A stretch of 64,000 bases of DNA from assembly GCA_009363875.1 (NCBI GenBank), contig CM018682.1, positions 61,650,031 to 61,714,030 of the forward strand, written 5' to 3'. Position 1 is the stretch's first letter. Each line of letters starts with the position of its first letter. The stretch is from Mikania micrantha. Its lineage: Eukaryota; Streptophyta; Magnoliopsida; Asterales; Asteraceae. Below are positions 1-11,654 of this stretch, piece by piece. The notes under the pieces are model-generated. The model did not search any database and had not been told where the DNA came from. It saw nothing but the letters and a program-made list of their open reading frames with translations. The position numbers were made by a program, and so were the translations under genes.

Positions 1-2
1 TT

Positions 3-602
3 CAGACTTTCAAGCAGATCAAGAATTCTAATGATCTTTGGATTGCTATAGCCAACTTGTGTGATGATTCTAAATTTAAGAATGGTACTCATGATTTAAA
101 AGATCAGATTGATGAACTGAAAGCTGAAGTTATGAGATTAAATAAAAGATGTGATAAATTTAAATTGTTTAAACAAGAAAATACAAGATTAAAGAAAGAA
201 ATTGAAGATTTGAAGATTAAATCTAAACTCCAGGAAAAGCGGATGGATGAAGATCATGTTGATATTTCTAAGGAAATATTCAAGTCAATATCCAAACCTG
301 TTGAGTGCCAGAAACAAAAGAGAAAAAGGAAAAGAAGGAGGAGGTCAAGAAAGTCAAGTTACAACAAGAAAAAGACAAAGAATGTCTACTTATTTGACTT
401 ATTGACTAAAGCTTTCAATGTTTATTTTCAAATAAAAAATATGAAGACAAAACACGTTTATAAACCACATCCATATAATTCAAGATATTCTGTTCCAATT
501 GTGAAACAGAATAATTTCAAAATTTTTGGTGGTAATAGACAAAGAAATACAATGTGTTTTCAATCGTATACTCAGTCTTTTCAGCAAACTTGGAATACAT
601 AG
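3..602 (+). pseudogene. Gag-like region 0, cut by the window edge
   Basis: Open from the window start to TAG at 600-602 (199 codons). It shows the same coiled coil and Arg/Lys-rich block as region 1. Left-hand subfamily, with VYLFDLL near residue 130. The true start lies outside the window. Confidence 0.65.
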
Positions 603-762
603 AGATCTGGTTCCAGTATGGATTGAAAAAGAAGGTATCACATTAATCATGAGATTCACAAAGAAGCTGAATGCCAGTTTCCTGAAAATGAAGCAATAAT
701 ATTTGAAGCCCAAACCAAAGAGGGTTTGGAAAGTTGTTAATTCTCATACCCAGGCTATTACT

Positions 763-773
763 AAGGGGGAGAA
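763..773 (+). other. Polypurine tract (array unit reference)
   Basis: AAGGGGGAGAA lies immediately upstream of the LTR TG. This is the position of the plus-strand primer in LTR retrotransposons. It is conserved in nearly every unit; the copy at about 15143-15152 has lost one G. Confidence 0.8.
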
Positions 774-1508
774 TGTTAGCACATAAAGATAGTAAAAGCT
801 TTGGGTGATTAGTTATTGTTATTTCAATTCAATAATTCAGAATACAACTCATATATTTGAGAAGGAGGAGAAACAATTTCAGAGACTTGTAGATCTTGAT
901 CTGGCCTAAGAAAGTTGATGGAAGCTACTGTTTGTCTCAAACGGGCTGATCAGAGAATAATCACCGAGCTGTTGTTAAGGGGGGCCTTTTAGTGCATGGA
1001 TTTATCAACAGCTTTCGATGATTACTGAAGACAGTGTTTTTAGTCTAGATCATGTATTTGAGTTGTATTTTGTATTTTCCTTGAATTTCTAGTATTGGTC
1101 AAGTATTGATTGTCGATGCTAATTGTATCGATATGAGTTCCATCGATACTAGTAGTATCGGCACGTATATTGTCGATACTAGTAGTATCGGTATGTTAGT
1201 TGTCGATATTAATAGTATCGATGCTGCCGATACTAGTTGCCTATATATAGGCATGTGTTTGATTTTTTATGTAGTGCTTCATTCTCAATATAAATATTTT
1301 CTTTGAATCTAGAGAGAGAAACATTTTAGAGAGACTTTGCATTTCATTCTTATTATTAATAGTCTTGTAATCCGATCCTCATTCCATGAGAATTCAAATC
1401 ATATACATTATCTTCTTCATACTCTCACACACACATCAACACGTTTATGGATTCCGCTCGTTTTTGAGTCGAGTGATCTCAGTTTTATCCAATGCAAACG
1501 AACTTTCA
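774..1508 (+). repeat. Array LTR 1 (reference copy)
   Basis: The 735-bp LTR begins TGTTAGCACATAAAG directly after the purine tract at 763-773 and ends ...CTTTCA two bases before the primer site. U3 holds 30-bp-spaced palindromic cores at 1114, 1144, 1174 and 1204, then a TATA box at 1241-1250. The short distance from there to the end makes about 1275-1508 the likely R/U5 (inference). A CA-rich stretch with pyrimidines lies near 1420-1440. Confidence 0.85.
1114..1250 (+). promoter_or_regulatory. U3 iteron cluster and TATA box of LTR 1
   Basis: Four 17-bp near-palindromes start at 1114, 1144, 1174 and 1204, exactly 30 bp apart. The second and third are perfect CGATACTAGTAGTATCG; the outer two are degenerate. 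The block ends 20 bp before CTATATATAG (1241-1250). Position and spacing fit promoter-proximal binding sites for a dimeric protein on roughly one face of the helix, but no binding protein is known to me. The same arrangement recurs in the other array LTRs. Confidence 0.6.
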
Positions 1509-1510
1509 AT

Positions 1511-1527
1511 TGGTATGAGAGACTTAG
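1511..1527 (+). other. Degenerate primer-binding site (array unit reference)
   Basis: TGGTATGAGAGACTTAG lies two bases after the LTR CA. The first eleven bases match the common plant initiator-tRNA-Met site TGGTATCAGAGC except for C to G at position 7. All units share this change, so it predates the amplification or marks a weak primer site. Confidence 0.7.
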
Positions 1528-1813
1528 TGCTCGGTTCTGATATCACATTGCGTGTTTTGAATAGATTCGGATTGTTGAAGATTTAAAATTTGAAAGTTTG
1601 TTGAAGATGAAAATTTGCAGCCACGTTTTTAGACAAATTGATGATTTTCAGATGTGATTTTGATCAAATTGACGGGCTAGGGTTGTGTATTTTTGAATTA
1701 TGAACAGATTGATATAAAATTCGACTTTTAGCTCTCAAAAATGAAGATTTTAGAAGGATTCTTGTGATTTTGGAGCTGTTCGGACTTAACAGATTTTCCC
1801 GCCAATTTGTTGC

Positions 1814-2074
1814 ATCGATACTATTAGTATCGACTGAATCCTCATCAATACTATTAGTATCGGTGGAATCTTGGGTGATACTATTAGTATCGACGGAATC
1901 TTTATCGATACTATTAGTATCGGAGGAATCTTCATCGATACTATTAGTATCGGTGGAATCTTTGTAGATACTATTAGTATCGGAGGAATCTTTGTAGATA
2001 CTATTAGTATCAGCGTTGACTTTTTCAGATTATTAGTATCAGCGTTGACTTTTGTAGCTACTGTCAGTATCTAC
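1814..2074 (+). repeat. Leader iteron array, unit 1 (7 cores)
   Basis: Cores start at 1816, 1846, 1876, 1906, 1936, 1966 and 1996, exactly 30 bp apart. The core is CGATACTATTAGTATCG with centre T. Two degraded copies (GATTATTAGTATC and CTGTCAGTATC) follow. As RNA each core could fold as a 6-bp stem with a 5-nt TATTA loop. Because 30 is a multiple of three, the array reads as open ten-residue repeats on both strands; these are not genes. Confidence 0.8.
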
Positions 2075-2132
2075 AAAAACAAGACTTAGAAAATTTTTCG
2101 AAGTGTTGAAAATTTTTCCTCGGGAGTTCAAA

Positions 2133-3030
2133 ATGGAAAATTATTCAAGATTATCTACTTTTTTTTGTAACCGGAGATTGAAAATATGTCAAAACTTCCA
2201 CTTCTTTTCTCGCTTAGCGATTTTTCATCTTGGTGTACACAATTTAAAGCATTTCTCGTGCTTGTTGACCCGAATCTCAAAATTCATATATTTTTGATTG
2301 ATATTTTCAACATAAGCTCAATGGAGTTTATAAAAATTCATTAAGATTAAATAAAGAAGAGAAGGAATGCTATGATCGTCAGAAGAATGTTTTTACCTTG
2401 CTTTCTATGGCAATCTCCAAAGATATTTTTCAGACTTTCAAGCAGATCAAGAATTCTAATGATCTTTGGATTGCTATAGCCAACTTGTGTGATGATTCTA
2501 AATTTAAGAATGGTACTCATGATTTAAAAGATCAGATTGATGAACTGAAAGCTGAAGTTATGAGATTAAATAAAAGATGTGATAAATTTAAATTGTTTAA
2601 ACAAGAAAATACAAGATTAAAGAAAGAAATTGAAGATTTGAAGATTAAATCTAAACTCCAGGAAAAGCGGATGGATGAAGATCATGTTGATATTTCTAAG
2701 GAAATATTCAAGTCAATATCCAAACCTGTTGAGTGCCAGAAACAAAAGAGAAAAAGGAAAAGAAGGAGGAGGTCAAGAAAGTCAAGTTACAACAAGAAAA
2801 AGACAAAGAATGTCTACTTAATTGACTTATTGACTAAAGCTTTCAATGTTTATTTTCAAATAAAAAATATGAAGACAAAACATGTTTATGAACCACATCC
2901 ATATAATTCAAGATATTCTGTTCCAATTGTGAAACATAATATTTTCAAAATTTTTGGTGGTAATAGACAAAGAAATACAATGTGTTTTCAATCGTATACT
3001 CAGTCTTTTCAGCAAACTTGGAATACATAG
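2133..3030 (+). pseudogene. Gag-like region 1 (reference description)
   Basis: An ATG at 2133 opens a short frame that is shifted against the rest by two 1-bp losses (GTAACCGG and GAAGCATTTC). The downstream frame is open from 2302 to TAG at 3028-3030 (242 codons) and has no in-frame ATG until 2407. In order it encodes a helical segment ending in a DLWIAIANL motif that resembles the Trp-containing region of Ty1/copia Gag, a Leu/Ile-heptad coiled coil of about 65 residues, an Arg/Lys-rich block (KRKRKRRRRSRK), and a tail ending SFQQTWNT. No zinc knuckle, protease or pol is present. The copia assignment is an inference by eye; a distinct Gag lineage is possible. Nothing shows that it is translated. 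Confidence 0.6.
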
Positions 3031-3201
3031 AGATCTGGTTCCAGTATGGATTGAAAAACAAGGTATCACATTAATCATGAGATTCACAAAGAAGCTGAAT
3101 GCCAGTTTCCAGAAAATGAAGCAATAATATTTGTAGCCCAAACCAAAGAGGGTTTGGAAATTTGTTAATTCTCATACCCAGGCTATTACTAAGGGGGAGA
3201 A

Positions 3202-3935
3202 TGTTAGCACATAAAGATAGTAAAAGCTTTGGGTGATTAATTATTGTTATTTCAATTCAATAATTCAGAATACAACTCATATATTTGAGAAGGAGGAGAA
3301 ACAATTTCAGAGACTTGTAGATCTTGATCTGGCCTAAGAAAGTTGGTGGAAGCTACTGTTTGTCTCAAACGAGCTGATCAGAGAATAATCACCGAGCTGT
3401 TGTTAAGGGGGGCCTTTTAGTGCATGGATTTATCAACAGCTTTCGATGATTACTGAAGACAGTGTTTTTAGTCTAGATCATGTATTTGAGTTGTATTTTG
3501 TATTTTCCTTGAATTTCTAGTATTGGTCAAGTATTGATTGTCGATGCTAATTGTATCGATATGAGTTCCATCGATACTAGTAGTATCGGCACGTATATTG
3601 TCGATACTAGTAGTATCGGTATGTTAGTTGTCGATATTAATAGTATCGATGCTGCCGATACTAGTTGCCTATATATAGGCATGTGTTTGATTTTTTATGT
3701 AGTGCTTCATTCTCAATATTAATATTTTCTTTGAATCTAGAGAGAGAAACATTTTAGAGAGACTTTGCATTTCATTTTATTATTAATAGTCTTGTAATCC
3801 GATCTTCATTCAATGAGAATTCAAATCATATACATTATCTTCTTCATACTCTAACACACACATCAACACGTTTATGGATTCCGCTCGTTTTTGAGTCGAG
3901 TGATCTCAGTTTTATCCAATGCAAACGCACTTTCA
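3202..3935 (+). repeat. Array LTR 2
   Basis: 734 bp, TG...CA. U3 iterons are as in LTR 1, with TATA at 3669-3678. The spacer to the primer site is one base instead of two. Confidence 0.85.
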
Positions 3936-4239
3936 ATGGTATGAGAGACTTAGTGCTCGGTTCTGATATCACATTGCGTGTTTTGAATAGATTCGGATTG
4001 TTGAAGATTTAAAATTTGAAAGTTTGTTGAAGATGAAAATTTGCAGCCACGTTTTTAGACAAATTGATGATTTTCAGATGTGATTTTGATCAAATTGACG
4101 GGCTAGGGTTGTGTATTTTTGAATTAGGAAGAGATTGATATAAAATTCGACTTTTAGCTCTCAAAAATGAAGATTTTAGAAGGATTCTTGTGATTTTGGA
4201 GCTGTTCGGACTTAACAGATTTTCCCGCCAATTTGTTGC

Positions 4240-4453
4240 ATCGATACTATTAGTATCGACTGAATCCTCATCAATACTATTAGTATCGGTGGAATCTTGG
4301 GTGATACTATTAGTATCGACGGAATCTTTATCGATACTATTAGTATCGGAGGAATCTTCATCGATACTATTAGTATCGGTGGAATCTTTGTAGATACTAT
4401 TAGTATCGGAGGAATCTTTGTAGATACTATTAGTAGCTACTGTCAGTATCTAC
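4240..4453 (+). repeat. Leader iteron array, unit 2 (6 cores plus fused seventh)
   Basis: The seventh core is fused to the terminal degraded copy (TATTAGTAGCTACTG) by a 49-bp deletion relative to unit 1. Units 3-5 carry the same deletion. Confidence 0.8.
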
Positions 4454-4511
4454 AAAAACAAGACTTAGAAAATTTTTCGAAGTGTTGAAAATTTTTCCTC
4501 GGGAGTTCAAA

Positions 4512-5409
4512 ATGGAAAATTATTCAAGATTATCTACTTTTTTTTGTAACCGGAGATTGAAAATATGTCAAAACTTCCACTTCTTTTCTCGCTTAGCGAT
4601 TTTTCATCTTGGTGTACACAATTTGAAGCATTTCTCGTGCTTGTTGACCCGAATCTCAAAATTCATATATTTTTGATTGATATTTTCAACATAAGCTCAA
4701 TGGAGTTTATAAAAATTCATTAAGATTAAATAAAGAAGAGAAGGAATGCTATGATCGTCAGAAGAATGTTTTTACCTTGCTTTCTACGGCAATCTCCAAA
4801 GATATTTTTCAGACTTTCAAGCAGATCAAGAATTCTAATGATCTTTGGATTGCTATAGCCAACTTGTGTGATGATTCTAAATTTAAGAATGGTACTCATG
4901 ATTTAAAAGATCAGATTGATGAACTGAAAGCTGAAGTTATGAGATTAAATAAAAGATGTGATAAATTTAAATTGTTTAAACAAGAAAATACCAGATTAAA
5001 GAAAGAAATTGAAGATTTGAAGATTAAATCTAAACTCCAGGAAAAGCGGATGGATAAAGATCATGTTGATATTTCTAAGGAAATATTCTAGTCAATATCC
5101 AAACCTGTTGAGTGCCAGAAACAAAAGAGGAAAAGGAAAAGAAGGAGGAGGTCAAGAAAGTCAAGTTACAACAAGAAAAAGACAAAGAATGTCAACTTAA
5201 TTGACTTATTGACTAAAGCTTTCAATGTTTATTTTCAAATAAAAAATATGAAGACAAAACATGTTTATAAACCACATCCATATAATTCAAGATATTCTGT
5301 TCCAATTGTGAAACAGAATATTTTCAAAATTTTTGGTGGTAATAGACAAAGAAATACAATGTGTTTTCAATCGTATACTCAGTCTTTTCAGCAAACTTGG
5401 AATACATAG
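4512..5409 (+). pseudogene. Gag-like region 2, with in-frame TAG
   Basis: The C-terminal frame is broken by TAG at 5089-5091 (AAG to TAG, just after the coiled coil). Region 7 has the same stop at 17091-17093 and the copies between do not. It reads MDKDHV where region 1 has MDEDHV. Confidence 0.65.
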
Positions 5410-5580
5410 AGATCTGGTTCTAGTATGGATTGAAAAAGAAGGTATCACATTAATCATGAGATTCACAAAGAAGCTGAATGCCAGTTTCCTGAAAATGAAG
5501 CAATAATATTTGAAGCCCAAACCAAAGAGGGTTTGGAAATTTGTTAATTCTCATACCCAGGCTATTACTAAGGGGGAGAA

Positions 5581-6315
5581 TGTTAGCACATAAAGATAGT
5601 AAAAGCTTTGGGTGATTAATTATTGTTATTTCAATTCAATAATTCAGAATACAACTCATATATTTGAGAAGGAGGAGAAACAATTTCAGAGACTTGTAGA
5701 TCTTGATCTGGCCTAAGAAAGTTGGTGGAAGCTACTGTTTGTCTCAAACGAGCTGATGAGAGAATAATCACCGAGCTATTGTTAAGGGGGGCCTCTTAGT
5801 ACACGGATTTATCAACAGCTTTCGATGATTACTGAAGACATTGTTTTTAGTCTAGATCATGTATTTAAGTTGTATTTTGTATTTTCCTTGAATTTCTAGT
5901 ATTGATCAAGTATTGATTGTCGATGCTAATTGTATCGATATGAGTTCCATCGATACTAGTAGTATCGGCACGTATATTGTCGATACTAGTAGTATCGGTA
6001 TGTTAGTTGTCGATATTAATAGTATCGATGCTGCCGATACTAGTTGCCTATATATAGGCATGTGTTTAATTTTTTATGTAGTGCTTCATTCTCAATATTA
6101 ATATTTTCTTTGAATCTAGAGAGAGAAACATTTTAGAGAGACTTTGCATTTCATTTTTAGTATTAATAGTCTTGTAATCCGATCTTCAATCAATGAGAAT
6201 TCAAATCATATACATTGTCTTCTTCATACTCTAACACACACATCAACACGTTTATGGATTCCGCTCGTTTTTGAGTCGAGTGATCTCAGTTTTATCCAAT
6301 GCAAACGCACTTTCA
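5581..6315 (+). repeat. Array LTR 3
   Basis: 735 bp, TATA at 6048-6057. It belongs to the homogenised block. The AGTACACGG variant replaces the AGTGCATGG of LTRs 1 and 2. Confidence 0.85.
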
Positions 6316-6620
6316 AATGGTATGAGAGACTTAGTGCTCGGTTCTGATATCACATTGCGTGTTTTGAATAGATTCGGATTGTTGAAGATTTAAAATTTGA
6401 AAGTTTGTTGAAGATGAAAATTTGCAGCCACGTTTTTAGACAAATTGATGATTTTCAGATGTGATTTTGATCAAATTGACGGGCTAGGGTTGTGTATTTT
6501 TGAATTAGGAAGAGATTGATATAAAATTCGACTTTTAGCTCTCAAAAATGAAGATTTTAGAAGGATTCTTGTGATTTTGGAGCTGTTCGGACTTAACAGA
6601 TTTTCCCGCCAATTTGTTGC

Positions 6621-6834
6621 ATCGATACTATTAGTATCGACTGAATCCTCATCAATACTATTAGTATCGGTGGAATCTTGGGTGATACTATTAGTATCGA
6701 CGGAATCTTTATCGATACTATTAGTATCGGAGGAATCTTCATCGATACTATTAGTATCGGTGGAATCTTTGTAGATACTATTAGTATCGGAGGAATCTTT
6801 GTAGATACTATTAGTAGCTACTGTCAGTATCTAC
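6621..6834 (+). repeat. Leader iteron array, unit 3 (6 cores plus fused seventh)
   Basis: Same 49-bp deletion and same core variants as unit 2; I saw no difference by eye. Confidence 0.8.
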
Positions 6835-6892
6835 AAAAACAAGACTTAGAAAATTTTTCGAAGTGTTGAAAATTTTTCCTCGGGAGTTCAAA

Positions 6893-7790
6893 ATGGAAAA
6901 TTATTCAAGATTATCTACTTTTTTTTGTAACCGGAGATTGAAAATATGTCAAAACTTCCACTTCTTTTCTCGCTTAGCGATTTTTCATCTTGGTGTACAC
7001 AATTTGAAGCATTTCTCGTGCTTGTTGACCCGAATCTCAAAATTCATATATTTTTGATTGATATTTTCAACATAAGCTCAATGGAGTTTATAAAAATTCA
7101 TTAAGATTAAATAAAGAAGAGAAGGAATGCTATGATCGTCAGAAGAATGTTTTTACCTTGCTTTCTACGGCAATCTCCAAAGATATTTTTCAGACTTTCA
7201 AGCAGATCAAGAATTCTAATGATCTTTGGATTGCTATAGCCAACTTGTGTGATGATTCTAAATTTAAGAATGGTACTCATGATTTAAAAGATCAGATTGA
7301 TGAACTGAAAGCTGAAGTTATGAGATTAAATAAAAGATGTGATAAATTTAAATTGTTTAAACAAGAAAATACCAGATTAAAGAAAGAAATTGAAGATTTG
7401 AAGATTAAATCTAAACTCCAGGAAAAGCGGATGGATAAAGATCATGTTGATATTTCTAAGGAAATATTCAAGTCAATATCCAAACCTGTTGAGTGCCAGA
7501 AACAAAAGAGGAAAAGGAAAAGAAGGAGGAGGTCAAGAAAGTCAAGTTACAACAAGAAAAAGACAAAGAATGTCAACTTAATTGACTTATTGACTAAAGC
7601 TTTCAATGTTTATTTTCAAATAAAAAATATGAAGACAAAACATGTTTATAAACCACATCCATATAATTCAAGATATTCTGTTCCAATTGTGAAACAGAAT
7701 ATTTTCAAAATTTTTGGTGGTAATAGACAAAGAAATACAATGTGTTTTCAATCGTATACTCAGTCTTTTCAGCAAACTTGGAATACATAG
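6893..7790 (+). pseudogene. Gag-like region 3
   Basis: The C-terminal frame is open to TAG at 7788-7790. Its MDKDHV and VNLIDLL variants are shared with regions 4 and 5. The N-terminal frame is shifted as in region 1. Confidence 0.62.
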
Positions 7791-7961
7791 AGATCTGGTT
7801 CTAGTATGGATTGAAAAAGAAGGTATCACATTAATCATGAGATTCACAAAGAAGCTGAATGCCAGTTTCCTGAAAATGAAGCAATAATATTTGAAGCCCA
7901 AACCAAAGAGGGTTTGGAAATTTGTTAATTCTCATACCCAGGCTATTACTAAGGGGGAGAA

Positions 7962-8698
7962 TGTTAGCACATAAAGATAGTAAAAGCTTTGGGTGATTAA
8001 TTATTGTTATTTCAATTCAATAATTCAGAATACAACTCATATATTTGAGAAGGAGGAGAAACAATTTCAGAGACTTGTAGATCTTGATCTGGCCTAAGAA
8101 AGTTGGTGGAAGCTACTGTTTGTCTCAAACGGGCTGATCAGAGAATAATCACCGAGCTATTGTTAAGGGGGGCCTCTTAGTGCACACGGATTTATCAACA
8201 GCTTTCGATGATTACTGAAGACATTGTTTTTAGTCTAGATCATGTATTTAAGTTGTATTTTGTATTTTCCTTGAATTTCTAGTATTGATCAAGTATTGAT
8301 TGTCGATGCTAATTGTATCGATATGAGTTCCATCGATACTAGTAGTATCGGCACGTATATTGTCGATACTAGTAGTATCGGTATGTTAGTTGTCGATATT
8401 AATAGTATCGATGCTGCCGATACTAGTTGCCTATATATAGGCATGTGTTTAATTTTTTATGTAGTGCTTCATTCTCAATATTAATATTTTCTTTGAATCT
8501 AGAGAGACAAACATTTTAGAGAGACTTTGCATTTCATTTTTAGTATTAATAGTCTTGTAATCCGATCTTCAATCAATGAGAATTCAAATCATATACATTA
8601 TCTTCTTCATACTCTAACACACACATCAACACGTTTATGGATTCCGCTCGTTTTTGAGTCGAGTGATCTCAGTTTTTTCCAATGCAAACGCACTTTCA
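7962..8698 (+). repeat. Array LTR 4
   Basis: 737 bp, TATA at 8431-8440. Nearly identical to LTR 3. Distinguishing changes are GAGAGACAAAC and TTTTTTCC, both shared with LTR 5. Confidence 0.85.
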
Positions 8699-9003
8699 AA
8701 TGGTATGAGAGACTTAGTGCTCGGTTCTGATATCACATTGCGTGTTTTGAATAGATTCGGATTGTTGAAGATTTAAAATTTGAAAGTTTGTTGAAGATGA
8801 AAATTTGCAGCCACGTTTTTAGACAAATTGATGATTTTCAGATGTGATTTTGATCAAATTGACGGGCTAGGGTTGTGTATTTTTGAATTAGGAAGAGATT
8901 GATATAAAATTCGACTTTTAGCTCTCAAAAATGAAGATTTTAGAAGGATTCTTGTGATTTTGGAGCTGTTCGGACTTAACAGATTTTCCCGCCAATTTGT
9001 TGC

Positions 9004-9217
9004 ATCGATACTATTAGTATCGACTGAATCCTCATCAATACTATTAGTATCGGTGGAATCTTGGGTGATACTATTAGTATCGACGGAATCTTTATCGATA
9101 CTATTAGTATCGGAGGAATCTTCATCGATACTATTAGTATCGGTGGAATCTTTGTAGATACTATTAGTATCGGAGGAATCTTTGTAGATACTATTAGTAG
9201 CTACTGTCAGTATCTAC
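9004..9217 (+). repeat. Leader iteron array, unit 4 (6 cores plus fused seventh)
   Basis: Same deletion type as units 2 and 3. The sequence after it reads TTTTTCTCGGG, one base shorter than units 2 and 3 and shared with unit 5. Confidence 0.8.
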
Positions 9218-9274
9218 AAAAACAAGACTTAGAAAATTTTTCGAAGTGTTGAAAATTTTTCTCGGGAGTTCAAA

Positions 9275-10172
9275 ATGGAAAATTATTCAAGATTATCTAC
9301 TTTTTTTTGTAACCGGAGATTGAAAATATGTCAAAACTTCCACTTCTTTTCTCGCTTAGCGATTTTTCATCTTGGTGTACACAATTTGAAGCATTTCTCG
9401 TGCTTGTTGACCCGAATCTCAAAATTCATATATTTTTGATTGATATTTTCAACATAAGCTCAATGGAGTTTATAAAAATTCATTAAGATTAAATAAAGAA
9501 GAGAAGGAATGCTATGATCGTCAGAAGAATGTTTTTACCTTGCTTTCTACGGCAATCTCCAAAGATATTTTTCAGACTTTCAAGCAGATCAAGAATTCTA
9601 ATGATCTTTGGATTGCTATAGCCAACTTGTGTGATGATTCTAAATTTAAGAATGGTACTCATGATTTAAAAGATCAGATTGATGAACTGAAAGCTGAAGT
9701 TATGAGATTAAATAAAAGATGTGATAAATTTAAATTGTTTAAACAAGAAAATACCAGATTAAAGAAAGAAATTGAAGATTTGAAGATTAAATCTAAACTC
9801 CAGGAAAAGCGGATGGATAAAGATCATGTTGATATTTCTAAGGAAATATTCAAGTCAATATCCAAACCTGTTGAGTGCCAGAAACAAAAGAGGAAAAGGA
9901 AAAGAAGGAGGAGGTCAAGAAAGTCAAGTTACAACAAGAAAAAGACAAAGAATGTCAACTTAATTGACTTATTGACTAAAGCTTTCAATGTTTATTTTCA
10001 AATAAAAAATATGAAGACAAAACATGTTTATAAACCACATCCATATAATTCAAGATATTCTGTTCCAATTGTGAAACAGAATATTTTCAAAATTTTTGGT
10101 GGTAATAGACAAAGAAATACAATGTGTTTTCAATCGTATACTCAGTCTTTTCAGCAAACTTGGAATACATAG
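9275..10172 (+). pseudogene. Gag-like region 4
   Basis: Encodes the same residues as region 3 over the 210-codon open stretch, indicating very recent duplication. Confidence 0.62.
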
Positions 10173-10343
10173 AGATCTGGTTCTAGTATGGATTGAAAAA
10201 GAAGGTATCACATTAATCATGAGATTCACAAAGAAGCTGAATGCCAGTTTCCTGAAAATGAAGCAATAATATTTGAAGCCCAAACCAAAGAGGGTTTGGA
10301 AATTTGTTAATTCTCATACCCAGGCTATTACTAAGGGGGAGAA

Positions 10344-11078
10344 TGTTAGCACATAAAGATAGTAAAAGCTTTGGGTGATTAATTATTGTTATTTCAATTC
10401 AATAATTCAGAATACAACTCATATATTTGAGAAGGAGGAGAAACAATTTCAGAGACTTGTAGATCTTGATCTGGCCTAAGAAAGTTGTTGGAAGCTACTG
10501 TTTGTCTCAAACGAGCTGATCAGAGAATAATCACCGAGCTATTGTTAAGGGGGGGCCTCTTAGTACACGGATTTATCAACAGCTTTCGATGATTACTGAA
10601 GACATTGTTTTTAGTCTAGATCATGTATTTAAGTTGTATTTTGTATTTTCCTTGAATTTCTAGTATTGATCAAGTATTGATTGTCGATGCTAATTGTATC
10701 GATATGAGTTCCATCGATACTAGTAGTATCGGCACGTATATTGTCGATACTAGTAGTATCGGTATGTTAGTTGTCGATATTAATAGTATCGATGCTGCCG
10801 ATACTAGTTGCCTATATATAGGCATGTGTTTAATTTTTTATGTAGTGCTTCATTCTCAATATTAATATTTTCTTTGAATCTAGAGAGACAAACATTTTAG
10901 AGAGACTTTGCATTTCATTTTATTATTAATAGTCTTGTAATCCGATCTTCAATCAATGAGAATTCAAATCATATACATTATCTTCTTCATACTCTAACAC
11001 ACACATCAACACGTTTATGGATTCCGCTCGTTTTTGAGTCGAGTGATCTCAGTTTTTTCCAATGCAAACGCACTTTCA
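10344..11078 (+). repeat. Array LTR 5
   Basis: 735 bp, TATA at 10812-10821. It shares GAGAGACAAAC and TTTTTTCC with LTR 4, marking the two as close copies. Confidence 0.85.
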
Positions 11079-11383
11079 AATGGTATGAGAGACTTAGTGC
11101 TCGGTTCTGATATCACATTGCGTGTTTTGAATAGATTCGGATTGTTGAAGATTTAAAATTTGAAAGTTTGTTGAAGATGAAAATTTGCAGCCACGTTTTT
11201 AGACAAATTGATGATTTTCAGATGTGATTTTGATCAAATTGACGGGCTAGGGTTGTGTATTTTTGAATTAGGAAGAGATTGATATAAAATTCGACTTTTA
11301 GCTCTCAAAAATGAAGATTTTAGAAGGATTCTTGTGATTTTGGAGCTGTTCGGACTTAACAGATTTTCCCGCCAATTTGTTGC

Positions 11384-11597
11384 ATCGATACTATTAGTAT
11401 CGACTGAATCCTCATCAATACTATTAGTATCGGTGGAATCTTGGGTGATACTATTAGTATCGACGGAATCTTTATCGATACTATTAGTATCGGAGGAATC
11501 TTCATCGATACTATTAGTATCGGTGGAATCTTTGTAGATACTATTAGTATCGGAGGAATCTTTGTAGATACTATTAGTAGCTACTGTCAGTATCTAC
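11384..11597 (+). repeat. Leader iteron array, unit 5 (6 cores plus fused seventh)
   Basis: Last member of the 49-bp-deletion block, as unit 4. Confidence 0.8.
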
Positions 11598-11654
11598 AAA
11601 AACAAGACTTAGAAAATTTTTCGAAGTGTTGAAAATTTTTCTCGGGAGTTCAAA

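Noticed and set aside
480..713. 77- to 88-residue open frames on the - strand in every unit (here and at about 2908, 5287, 21148 and later).
   Set aside because: They lie antisense to the gag tail and follow its open frame. Their changes track + strand copy variants and they have no start context or domain.
1106..1306. Short + strand frames reading MIVDANCIDMSSIDTSS in each LTR.
   Set aside because: Produced by the 30-bp U3 iterons, which contain no stop in this frame. They span the TATA box.
1816..2012. CRISPR-like look of evenly spaced palindromic repeats.
   Set aside because: Spacers are only 13 bp and nearly identical, no cas genes exist, and the context is a plant retrotransposon.
1764..2089. 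Open frames with ten-residue repeats (ILLVSTES, TISIGGIF) on both strands of the leader.
   Set aside because: A consequence of a 30-bp palindromic repeat whose length is divisible by three; no conserved start.
2398..3030. The 210-residue frame treated as a complete gene starting MLSMAIS.
   Set aside because: The first codon is TTG and the open frame continues upstream to 2302. It is the 3' part of a broken gag.
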